A DNA stretch of 8,010 bases from Methanoregula sp. (GTDB lineage Archaea > Halobacteriota > Methanomicrobia > Methanomicrobiales > Methanospirillaceae). Below, one piece after another: positions 1 through 6,700 of the stretch. The notes below the pieces were generated by a model, which saw only the letters and a list, made by a program, of their open reading frames with translations, was not told where the DNA came from and ran no database searches. Location: NCBI GenBank assembly GCA_028711405.1, contig JAQTSH010000067.1, positions 1 through 8,010 of the forward strand. The letters are read 5' to 3'. A program made the translations under genes and the position numbers. Each line of letters begins with the position of its first letter. Position 1 is the first letter of the stretch.

Positions 1-62
1 GCGCGTTTTGCAATCTCAGCATCATTTGTCCATGCGTAGAGCATATCGCCTTTCTTTACCAT
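1..62 (-). CDS. fdhB: Formate dehydrogenase beta subunit, N-terminal fragment
   Basis: Partial gene: only the first 20 codons lie in the window and the rest is beyond position 1. The visible N-terminus reads MVKKGDMLYAWTNDAEIAKR, which resembles the start of methanogen FdhB (the F420-reducing, iron-sulfur flavoprotein subunit of the FrhB/FdhB family). The family role is to take electrons from the molybdopterin subunit through 4Fe-4S clusters to FAD and reduce coenzyme F420 in the cytoplasm. The start codon lies one nucleotide after the fdhA stop codon, and a GGAGG motif sits at a proper distance inside the end of fdhA, so the two genes are almost certainly one operon and translationally linked. 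The beta-subunit call relies on the short N-terminus plus this context. Another FrhB-family protein is possible but less likely. Confidence 0.75.
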   Translation of the reverse strand, partial: MVKKGDMLYAWTNDAEIAKR

Positions 63-63
63 G

Positions 64-2127
64 TTACTTCGCCTCCGCAATCTTCTCTATCCGCACAGCA
101 CAGGCTTTGAACTCCGGAATTGCTGCAACTGGGTCAAGTGCATTGTTCGTGAGCAGGTTTGCTGCACATTCCTTGTAGTGGAAGGGCATGAAAACAACGC
201 CTTTCTTGATGTTCTTTGTGACACGGGCGCCGATCTTGATCTCTCCCCTGCGGGTGATCGCCTTGACCATTTCCTTGTCCTTGATTCCGAGAGCCGCTGC
301 GTCCTCGGGGTTGATCTCGACCCAGCCCGTAGGCTCCTCGCGCTCAAGGCTTTCTGAGCGGCGGGTCATCGTACCGGTGTGCCACTGCCAGATGCAGCGC
401 CCGGTGGTCATGATGAGCGGGTAGTCCTTGTCCGGGACCTCTGCCGGGGGTTTCCACTCGATCGGTGTAAAGATACCAAGACCGTCGGGATGAGTGAACT
501 TCTCCTTGTGCAGGATCGGGGTACCCGGGTGCTCCTTCGTGGGGCAGGGCCAGTGTAGCGCTTCGGGCTTGTCGAGGCGTGCATAGTCCATACCGCCATA
601 GGACGGGGTGACCTTCGCAACTTCAGTAAAGATCTCTTCTGCGCTCTTGTACGGGAACTGTTTCTCGTATCCCATGTGCTTGGCGAGCTCGCAGAAGATC
701 TGCCAGTCGGCTTTTGCCTCTCCGGGCGGGTCCTGGGCTTTTCGCCACTTCTGGACACGGCGTTCGGTTGAAGTCTGGGTGCCGTCCTTCTCGGCATAGC
801 ATGCTGCCGGCAGTACAACATTGGCGAACTGGGCGGTCTCAGTCAGGAAGATATCCTGCACGACCATGAACTCGACGTTCTTCAAACCCTTCTCGACATG
901 GTGGAGGTCCGGGTCTGAGAGCATCGGGTTCTCTCCCATGATATAGACGCATTTGACCTTGCCGGGCTCATCAGCGAGCGTATTGATCAGCTTCGTGACG
1001 GTCAGACCGACTTTACCTTCAGCAATATCGCAGCCCCATGCATCGATCATCTTCTTTCTCATATCGGGGACGATGACCGACTGGTACCCGGAGTACACGT
1101 TCGCGAGTGCACCCATGTCACAGGCGCCCTGTACGTTGTTCTGCCCGCGCAGTGCGCAGATGCCGGTGCCCGGTCTTCCGAGATTACCGGTCAGCATCTG
1201 GATGTTTGCAGTCGACTTGACATTGTCGACACCGGTGGTGTGCTGGGTGATACCCATCGAGTAGAGGATCGCGGATTTGCCGGAGGTTCCGAACCATTCT
1301 GCGGCAGTGATGATATCCTTTGCAGGAACGCCTGTAATCTTCGAGACATTCTCAGGGCTGTAGGTGTCTTTCATCACAATGGCTTTGACCTTCTCGAAAT
1401 CCTTCGTCCTCTTTGCGATGAACTCCTTGTTCTCCCAGCCGTTCTTGATGATCAACTGCATGAAACAGTTGAAGAGAGCCACATCGGTACCTGAGTAGAA
1501 CTGCAAGTGCAGGTCTGCCTGCTTCCCGGTCGGCGTCAGCCGCGGGTCGGCGTAGATGATCTTTGCCCCGTTCTTCTTCGCCTGCATGATACGGCGCCCG
1601 ATCAGCGGGTGCTGCTCGAACGTGTTGGTCCCGATGACAAGGAGGCACTTTGATTCGGCAATGTCAGCAATTGACTGGGTCATTGCACCGGAGCCGAATG
1701 CACCGGCAAGCCCGACAACCGTCGAAGCGTGGCAGAGACGGGCGCAGTGGTCGATGTTCGGGGTCTTTAAGACCGCGCGGGCGAACTTTTGCATCAGGTA
1801 GTTCTCTTCATTCGAGACCCGTGCAGATGCAAGGCATGCTATCTCTTCGCCCTTGTAGGACTTGAACTTCGAAGCGATGAGCTTGTAGGCTTCGTCCCAG
1901 CTGGCTTCGACAAACTTTCCGTCCTTCTTGATGAGGGGCTTGGTCAGCCGGTCGGGAGCATTGACAAACTCGTCAGCATAATTCCCCTTAGGGCAGAGCT
2001 TGCCCTCATTAACAGGGGAACGGTGCCAGGGTGAGACGCCAACAACCTTCTTGTCCTTGACAACAAGGTTGAAACCGCACCCTGTACCACAGTACGGGCA
2101 CGTGGTTGGTACGTATTTTAGTTCCAT
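64..2127 (-). CDS. fdhA: Formate dehydrogenase alpha (molybdopterin) subunit, Cys form
   Basis: Complete gene of 687 residues, the usual size for methanogen FdhA. It is the catalytic subunit that oxidises formate to CO2 at a Mo- or W-bis-pterin centre. Residues 10-17 (CPYCGTGC) and Cys45 form the N-terminal 4Fe-4S site. Cys132-His133, in the context CARLCH, match the metal-ligand and catalytic pair of the family; the ligand is an ordinary TGC cysteine, not selenocysteine. Arg327 in LRGQNNVQG corresponds to the formate-binding arginine of E. coli FdhF. The dinucleotide-binding C-terminal domain runs from about 566 to the end. No signal peptide is seen, so a cytoplasmic location is expected. 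The start was set at 2127 rather than the upstream in-frame ATG at 2163 because GAGGT lies six bases before it and homologues begin near this point. It is followed after one base by fdhB, its electron-transfer partner. The family call is firm; Mo versus W cannot be told from sequence. Confidence 0.96.
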   Translation of the reverse strand: MELKYVPTTCPYCGTGCGFNLVVKDKKVVGVSPWHRSPVNEGKLCPKGNYADEFVNAPDRLTKPLIKKDGKFVEASWDEAYKLIASKFKSYKGEEIACLASARVSNEENYLMQKFARAVLKTPNIDHCARLCHASTVVGLAGAFGSGAMTQSIADIAESKCLLVIGTNTFEQHPLIGRRIMQAKKNGAKIIYADPRLTPTGKQADLHLQFYSGTDVALFNCFMQLIIKNGWENKEFIAKRTKDFEKVKAIVMKDTYSPENVSKITGVPAKDIITAAEWFGTSGKSAILYSMGITQHTTGVDNVKSTANIQMLTGNLGRPGTGICALRGQNNVQGACDMGALANVYSGYQSVIVPDMRKKMIDAWGCDIAEGKVGLTVTKLINTLADEPGKVKCVYIMGENPMLSDPDLHHVEKGLKNVEFMVVQDIFLTETAQFANVVLPAACYAEKDGTQTSTERRVQKWRKAQDPPGEAKADWQIFCELAKHMGYEKQFPYKSAEEIFTEVAKVTPSYGGMDYARLDKPEALHWPCPTKEHPGTPILHKEKFTHPDGLGIFTPIEWKPPAEVPDKDYPLIMTTGRCIWQWHTGTMTRRSESLEREEPTGWVEINPEDAAALGIKDKEMVKAITRRGEIKIGARVTKNIKKGVVFMPFHYKECAANLLTNNALDPVAAIPEFKACAVRIEKIAEAK
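72..76 (-). promoter_or_regulatory. Ribosome binding site of fdhB
   Basis: On the minus strand GGAGG lies nine bases before the fdhB ATG, inside the last codons of fdhA. It fixes the fdhB start and indicates coupled translation of the two subunits. Confidence 0.65.
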
Positions 2128-2133
2128 TGTTCT

Positions 2134-2140
2134 ACCTCTA
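2134..2140 (-). promoter_or_regulatory. Ribosome binding site of fdhA
   Basis: The minus strand reads TAGAGGT followed by six bases and ATG. This decides in favour of the 687-residue start at 2127 over the longer in-frame alternative at 2163. Confidence 0.65.
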
Positions 2141-2166
2141 ATACAATTGAAAGTCAGAAGCACTTA

Positions 2167-2174
2167 CTATAAAC
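2167..2174 (-). promoter_or_regulatory. Probable TATA box of the fdhAB operon
   Basis: The minus strand reads GTTTATAG after a purine-rich AGAAG that could act as the TFB recognition element. Adding the usual 25 or so bases gives transcription starting near 2145 and a leader of under 20 bases, which still contains the ribosome binding site. Other AT-rich stretches further upstream could also serve, so this is the best of several candidates. Confidence 0.45.
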
Positions 2175-2201
2175 CTTCTGTTTTTATTGCGGAAATTTCA
2201 A

Positions 2202-2239
2202 TTAAACGTTAACTGTTTAAAATTTACTAATAATTTACT
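2202..2239 (-). promoter_or_regulatory. Repeated motifs upstream of the fdhA promoter, possible operator
   Basis: Two symmetric elements lie just upstream of the fdhA TATA box. The first is an inverted repeat TTAAAC (2202-2207) and GTTTAA (2215-2220) with the palindrome GTTAAC nested at its centre. The second is a direct repeat of AATTTACT at 2221 and 2232, eleven bases apart, about one helical turn. A further TTAAAC occurs at 2264. Their position suits regulator binding at the operon promoter, but low sequence complexity makes chance repeats likely here. Confidence 0.3.
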
Positions 2240-2703
2240 TCTCGTAAAAATTTATGGACGGTATTAAACAACGGGTTCATGTGGGTGCTGGATTTTCTCC
2301 TGAACGCATGGCTTAAATCCCAAAAAAAGACTGGTTTGATGTTTTTTGTGGAAAAAAGTCATTGCATTTTGTATGGGGGGTTGGAGATTCTCTGGTTTAT
2401 TACCGGGATCAGTGAGGATGGCTCACGGCAATTCGTATATGACGCGATTTCCGGTTTTATCCTGCCGGATGCTGATGGCTCAATGATGGTACCGGCGCCC
2501 GAAAAAAAAGAGGTCGATAAGGGTGAGACTTCCCCTCGAACTGTCGAAACTTGTTCTCTCCTGCGCAGTTTGAGATGAGAGATCACAGGATCATTATGCT
2601 GTGGCACTGCTGGAGAATGATTGAACAACCCTCTCTCTAGTGAGGGCAATACCCATCGATCCCGCCAAATATTAAGTATTTGCCAAGCAACTCTGCACGG
2701 CAA

Positions 2704-2753
2704 AGGGGGAGATACCGTGATGCACGTATCAAAAAATTCCCTTTTATCCCCCT
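2704..2753. other. Nested inverted-repeat element, possible structured RNA
   Basis: Outer arms AGGGGGA (2704-2710) and TCCCCCT (2747-2753) pair perfectly over 7 bp. Directly inside, GATACCGTGATGCACGTATC (2711-2730) folds into an 8-bp stem with one bulged C and an ATG loop. The remaining inner part can form a weak AAAA/TTTT stem (2733-2736 with 2742-2745) around TTCCC. As RNA on either strand this would be a small three-way junction; as DNA the inner dyad could be a protein site. I recognise no known riboswitch or RNA family, and transcription is not shown. Confidence 0.3.
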
Positions 2754-2938
2754 AGGCACTGGCATTCAAATGCACCAGTTAAAAGACCGGAATTCACCAA
2801 CTCAACCACAATGGGCGCGACGTAAAGCATGTGCCGGAAATATCGTGCTACAGTTCTCCGGTCGCATCCCATGATTGGACAACCGGCACGTTCGGATATG
2901 GTCACAACGTAAATCCCCGGTTTCCCCCCGGAGTTCAC
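2744..2938 (-). CDS. Doubtful small ORF with helix-turn-helix-like segment
   Basis: A 64-codon frame with a GTG start, opening just after an in-frame TAA. I do not recognise the product. Residues 13-34 include VTISERAG and CDRRTVARYF, reminiscent of the recognition-helix part of helix-turn-helix proteins such as IS21-like transposases. Four cysteines are grouped as C20/C25 and C59/C61. A TATA-like box on the same strand (2975-2984) lies about 40 bases before the start, and six T residues (2736-2731) follow the stop, which together would make a minimal transcription unit. Against this, there is no ribosome binding site, the other frames are also open here, and the resemblance is short. It may be a gene remnant or chance. 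Confidence 0.22.
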   Translation of the reverse strand: MNSGGKPGIYVVTISERAGCPIMGCDRRTVARYFRHMLYVAPIVVELVNSGLLTGAFECQCLGG

Positions 2939-2964
2939 GGGTTACAACCGGCATCAAATGTATC

Positions 2965-2984
2965 CCACGCGTGGCATATAAAAG
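2965..2984. promoter_or_regulatory. TATA-like box abutting a 10-bp palindrome
   Basis: The perfect palindrome CCACGCGTGG (2965-2974) is followed at once by CATATAAAAG (2975-2984). Read on the minus strand the latter is CTTTTATATG, close to an archaeal TATA box, and would start transcription near 2950, just before the small ORF at 2938. Read on the plus strand it would start near 3008 and face the 3' end of the TPR gene. Direction and use are unknown. Confidence 0.3.
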
Positions 2985-3073
2985 ACGGGCACATGCCTGT
3001 GACTTTTCCAAATGGTCACTGGGTGGCACATTACGTTGGGGATGACTGTATCATCGTTCCCTACAGAACCAGG

Positions 3074-3092
3074 TAAAAATTCAAAATAAATT
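3074..3092 (-). terminator. Possible oligo-T terminator of the TPR gene
   Basis: About 20 bases after the TPR stop codon the minus strand becomes T-rich, reading TTTATTTTGAATTTTTAC. Archaeal transcription often ends at such T-rich runs without a hairpin, so this is a plausible end for the TPR transcript. Confidence 0.35.
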
Positions 3093-3114
3093 GAGATGTG
3101 ATGATTCTCGCGTT

Positions 3115-3474
3115 CTAACGACCCATGGCAATCTGGACACCCTTGTTGATGCAGACTGCACCTTCATCCAGCCGACCCATCTTCTTGTACGTAAGACCCT
3201 TGTTGAACCAGCATTCGGCATCGTCCGGATCACATTTGAGTGCGCTGTCATAGCACTGGATCGCGTCGTTGTACCTGCCAAGGGCATCAAGGGCGTTTGC
3301 CTTGCTGTACCATGCCTGTGTCTGAGTATGTGTTGATGTGCTTTCCAGAGCCCGATCATAGAACTCAAGCGCCTTGTCGACCTGTCCTTTGGTCATCATC
3401 TCATCTCCGTACTTCACCCAGATTTTTGCATCTGTCGTGCTGCGGGATGCAAATCCGGAGTTGTCGTTTTCCAT
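3115..3474 (-). CDS. Small tetratricopeptide (TPR) repeat protein
   Basis: A 119-residue protein that is almost entirely TPR repeats, an alpha-helical protein-protein interaction scaffold. Three repeats are visible at about residues 16-47, 53-84 and 87-119. Each carries the small-residue and aromatic pattern, for example ALEFYDRALE, GRYNDAIQCYDSALKCDP and FNKGLTYKKMGRLDEGA. No signal peptide, membrane segment or enzymatic domain is present, so it is probably a soluble adaptor; its partner is unknown. The start is uncertain. Position 3474 has a GAGG motif only three bases upstream, while in-frame ATG codons at 3483 and 3501 would add 3 or 9 residues. It has its own archaeal promoter at 3557-3568 and is divergent from the large PAS/GAF sensor, sharing a 269-base intergenic region. 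A link to sensor signalling is suggested only by this arrangement. Confidence 0.88.
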   Translation of the reverse strand: MENDNSGFASRSTTDAKIWVKYGDEMMTKGQVDKALEFYDRALESTSTHTQTQAWYSKANALDALGRYNDAIQCYDSALKCDPDDAECWFNKGLTYKKMGRLDEGAVCINKGVQIAMGR

Positions 3475-3502
3475 TGTCCTCATTTCTTTCGCCCCCGCCA
3501 TA

Positions 3503-3523
3503 GGATGACTTCACAGGTCATCC
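3503..3523 (-). promoter_or_regulatory. Perfect 7-bp inverted repeat in the TPR gene leader
   Basis: Arms GGATGAC (3503-3509) and GTCATCC (3517-3523) are separated by seven bases. The element lies between the inferred transcription start (about 3536) and the start codon at 3474, so it could be an operator just downstream of the promoter or a hairpin in the leader RNA. Its far edge lies one base beyond the alternative ATG at 3501. Confidence 0.4.
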
Positions 3524-3556
3524 GCTCATGGCTGATCATTCGTAAAATATCCGGGC

Positions 3557-3568
3557 GTATATATTTTT
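3557..3568 (-). promoter_or_regulatory. TATA box of the TPR gene
   Basis: The minus strand reads AAAAATATATAC preceded by GGC, a good archaeal TATA box with an A-rich TFB element. Transcription would start near 3536, giving a leader of about 60 bases before the TPR gene. Confidence 0.55.
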
Positions 3569-3643
3569 GCCATTGATCTCTGCCATCCTGAATTGCCATG
3601 CATTACTGGCGTGCAGACAAGAGACGGGCGATAAACCGTTCAC

Positions 3644-3665
3644 AAATATTTAGATCCAAAATATT
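3644..3665 (+). promoter_or_regulatory. AT-rich dyad, candidate promoter of the sensor gene
   Basis: AATATTT (3645-3651) and AAATATT (3659-3665) form an inverted repeat around AGATCCA. Either arm could act as a TATA box, placing the start of transcription at about 3672-3690 and leaving a leader of 55-70 bases to the sensor ATG. No single arm fits the consensus clearly. Confidence 0.3.
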
Positions 3666-3718
3666 ATTGCTACCCACCACAATAATGATTATTACCCTAC
3701 AATTCCCTTGACCCCAAG

Positions 3719-3733
3719 TGGTATATGATACCA
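3719..3733 (+). promoter_or_regulatory. 15-bp dyad just before the sensor gene, possible operator
   Basis: TGGTATATGATACCA has perfect 6-bp arms around a 3-base centre and touches the ribosome binding site of the sensor gene. It would suit a dimeric DNA-binding protein, possibly the winged-helix domain encoded by the same gene. A 3-base loop makes a stable RNA hairpin less likely. Confidence 0.35.
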
Positions 3734-3738
3734 GAGGT
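3734..3738 (+). promoter_or_regulatory. Ribosome binding site of the sensor gene
   Basis: GAGGT-type motif (GAGGT, within AGAGGTTTCCC) five to six bases before the ATG at 3744. It supports this start, which places a complete winged-helix domain at the N-terminus. Confidence 0.6.
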
Positions 3739-3743
3739 TTCCC

Positions 3744-6700
3744 ATGCTCGAAAAGGATAGCATCTCCCGGATCAAGATCCTCCTCAAGGCGCACCCAAAG
3801 GGTTTGACAATCACGGACATCTCACAAAATCTGAAGATGAACCGGAACTCCACGGCAAAGTACCTGGAGGTCCTTCTCATATCGGGGCAGGTGGAAACCC
3901 AATCCTTTGGGACTGCCCGTGTCTTTTTTTTAACGCACAGAATCCCCATATCGGCGATGCTTTCCATCTCGTCCCATCTCGTTTTGACGTTGGACGAGAG
4001 TAAAAAAATCATTTTCTGCAATGATCACTTCCTCACGTTCTTCGGAATCGCCCGAGACCAGATTGTCGGGCACTACATCATCGAGATCTACCGGCTTGGC
4101 GTTTTAAATATCACCTTTTCCGATCTCTTCTCGGATATTCTTGTCAATCCTGACCATACCCAAGAGACTGCGATAACTAAAGAGAATGAGACATTCTATT
4201 TCCACATCAAAGGAATTAATACCGTCTTTGATGATGGCTGCCGGGGCATTACCATCGTCATGAAAGATGTGACAAAAGAGCGGAAGTACCAGCTCGAACT
4301 GGAGTTAAACGAAGCCCGGTACAGGGGAATTGTTGAAGACCAGACCGAGTTCATCTGCCGTTTCCTGCCCGACGGAACCCTTACCTTTATTAACTGTTCC
4401 TTCGCGAAATTTCTTTCCAGAACCCCGAAAGATCTTGTGAATTCATGCCAGATACCCGGGATATCCTGCGAAGATGCCGGACTCTGGGATCAGGCGTGCA
4501 AATCTCTTGACCGGGAGCATGAGGTAACAACGATCGAATGCCGCATGCCCGATGGCACAGGCAGAATATGCTGGACTGCATGGACAATACGGGGACTCTT
4601 TGACGATACCGATGTGTGCCGGGAGTATCAGGCAGTCGGAAGGGACATCACGGAGAAAAAAGAAGCAGATGCACGGATCCAGGAGCATGTTATCCAGATG
4701 GAATTTTTCTCCCGGAAACTGCAGGATTTTACTGAGTTGTCCCCGGACGCTGACATTTACGAGGCTATCGGTGCGGGCATGGATGAGATCCTCCCGAACA
4801 CGATCATTGACATCAATGCTTTTGATCCAACCTCAAAAACACTGAGTTTCCGGGCAATCTTCGGAAAGAAAAGCAGAAAATTCTTCGAACGGTTGCGGGA
4901 TTGCAATTGCCGGTGGGACGCGTCCCCCGCATATGATACTGTGCCGGAGGTGCTGGCATCGGGAAAATTATTTGCATTTCCGGGACGGCTCCATTATGCC
5001 ACGTTTCATCAAGTTTCGGAAGAGGTCTGCGCAAAGATTGAACAGGAGTTAAACCTGGGGGATTTCTATTCCATCGGGCTCATCTGGCGGGGAAGACTGC
5101 TGGGAAACATTTTGTTTGTCCTCCAGAAAGATGAGCCCATCCGGAATATCCCCTTTATTGAGCTGTATGCACGGGCGGCTTCGATCGCGCTCCAGCGACG
5201 GATTGCAGAGGATGCGCTGAAAAAGAGCGAACAGCAGTACCGCAGTGTGATTGATAATATCCAGGATGTATTTTACCGGACTGACCGGGACGGAAACCTG
5301 ATTATGGCGAGCCCGAGCTGGGCATCTGTACTGGGATATGATGCCCTGGATGAATGCCTCGGTCGGAATATCGCGGATACTTTTTACCTGGTGCCGGTAC
5401 AGCGAAAAGAGTTCCTCGATGCCGTTTACCGGGATGGGGCAGTGAGAGAATATGAAGTCATCCTGAAACGAAAGGATGGTACTCCTATGTTCGTTGCCGT
5501 GAGCAGTCACTTATACCATGACGAATCCGGGGCAGTGCTCGGGGTCGAAGGGATTTTCAGGGACATCTCCGAACGACACGCGGCAGCAGAAAAAATCAAG
5601 AATCATATTGCCCAGATGGAATTCTTCTCCCGGAAACTGCAGGAGTTCTTAGAACTGTCCCCGGCATCTGATATGTATGTAAAAATTGCTTCAGATCTGC
5701 ATTCACTCGTTCCGGATGCGATGATTATTGTGAACTCCCATGACCGTACGACCGGTAATCTCACAGTACGGTCTATTCTCAGCGATGCCGATCGTGATAC
5801 ATGCACGCAACATCTCGGTCGGTGCCCTCTTGGACTGAGCCTTCCGGTAGATTATGCTTTCATCGAAGGTCTGTGTAACGGCAGACTCCACACATTGCCG
5901 CTATCCCTGTTTGAAATGTGTTTTAAGCAAATCCCGGAAGATATTTGTAAAAAAATCACCGCCTCCGTCAATATGGGTGACTTTTATTCAATAGGATTTG
6001 TGCAGGGCGATGAGATTTTCGGAAATGCGACGATCTGTCTCTATAAGGGTTCCGGTATTCACAACCTGCAGCTTATCGAGACGTATGCCTATCTGGCATC
6101 GATTGCCCTCCAGAAGCAGGTTGCTGAAGAGGCGCTTAATGAAAGCAAGAAAAAACAGGCAGAAGAGGCGTTGAAGAACAGCGAGAACTACCTCCTGAAT
6201 ATTTTTAATTCCACGCAAAGCGGACTTGTGGTCATCGATCCCGAAACGTACACGATTTTCGATGCCAATTCCACCGCAATAGAACTGATCGGAACAGATA
6301 AAAGTGCCATTGTCGGTTCAAGCTGCAAAAAATGGTTCTGTCCTGCCGAAAACGAGCCGTGCCCGGTCATGGATCTCGGGCAGCAGATTGTCCGTTCGGA
6401 GTGCGTTCTTTTCAATACTTGGGGCGAGAGAAAACCCATCATTAAGACCGTTGTCCCCGTGCAGCTTGGCAGCCGTGAATATCTTCTTGAAAGTTTTGTT
6501 GATATTACCGAGCATAAGAAAGCAGAAGACGCGCTCAGGGAGAGCGAGGAGTGGCTCAGCGGTGTCGTTAAGAATGCCCCTGTAGGTATTGCATTTTCCG
6601 ATAGTCATTCCGGAATTATTGAGTACATCAATCCGGAATTTGAGAAGGTATTGGGATACACCCTGGAAGAAAATGCGAATCTGTCAACATGGTTTGAACA

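Larger units (their letters stand above)
2221..3073. other. Long stretch without a recognisable gene
   Basis: About 850 bases between the fdhA upstream region and the TPR gene. After the AT-rich first 60 bases the composition is mixed, much like coding DNA, which hints at decayed genes. Open frames exist (plus 2279-2578, minus 2359-2703, plus 2831-3076), but they lack good ribosome binding sites and resemble no family I know. I find no tRNA or rRNA, no CRISPR array and no insertion-sequence ends. Items worth separate entries are a 64-codon minus-strand ORF, a TATA-like box next to a palindrome, and a nested inverted-repeat element at 2704-2753. A weaker imperfect dyad lies at 2629-2646. Confidence 0.6.

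Noticed and set aside
1732..1734. Possible selenocysteine at the FdhA active site
   Set aside because: The codon for residue 132 is TGC on the minus strand, so this is the ordinary cysteine form.
2279..2578. Plus-strand open frame of 99 codons
   Set aside because: No ribosome binding site, unusual composition and no recognisable family; it overlaps another open frame on the opposite strand (2359-2703), which starts with TTG and is equally unsupported.
2720..2755. Eleven-codon ORF after a GGGGGAG motif, considered as a leader peptide
   Set aside because: No gene follows on that strand for about 1 kb, and the G-run is better explained as an arm of the inverted repeat.
2831..2889. GTGCCGG and CCGGCAC arms with ACAACCGGCA direct repeats, considered as tRNA or mobile-element ends
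   Set aside because: The arms are short and far apart, no tRNA T-loop or acceptor pairing fits, and no transposase or target duplication accompanies them.
2831..3076. Plus-strand open frame of 81 codons
   Set aside because: No ribosome binding site or recognisable motif, and it overlaps the slightly better minus-strand candidate.
3098..3104. GTGATGA resembling box C of an archaeal C/D guide RNA
   Set aside because: No CTGA box D is found at a suitable distance downstream, and the site borders the TPR gene end.
3924..3931. Run of eight T residues, possible terminator or frameshift site
   Set aside because: It is read smoothly within the sensor frame (VFFLT), in the wing of the winged helix, and the frame continues intact on both sides.
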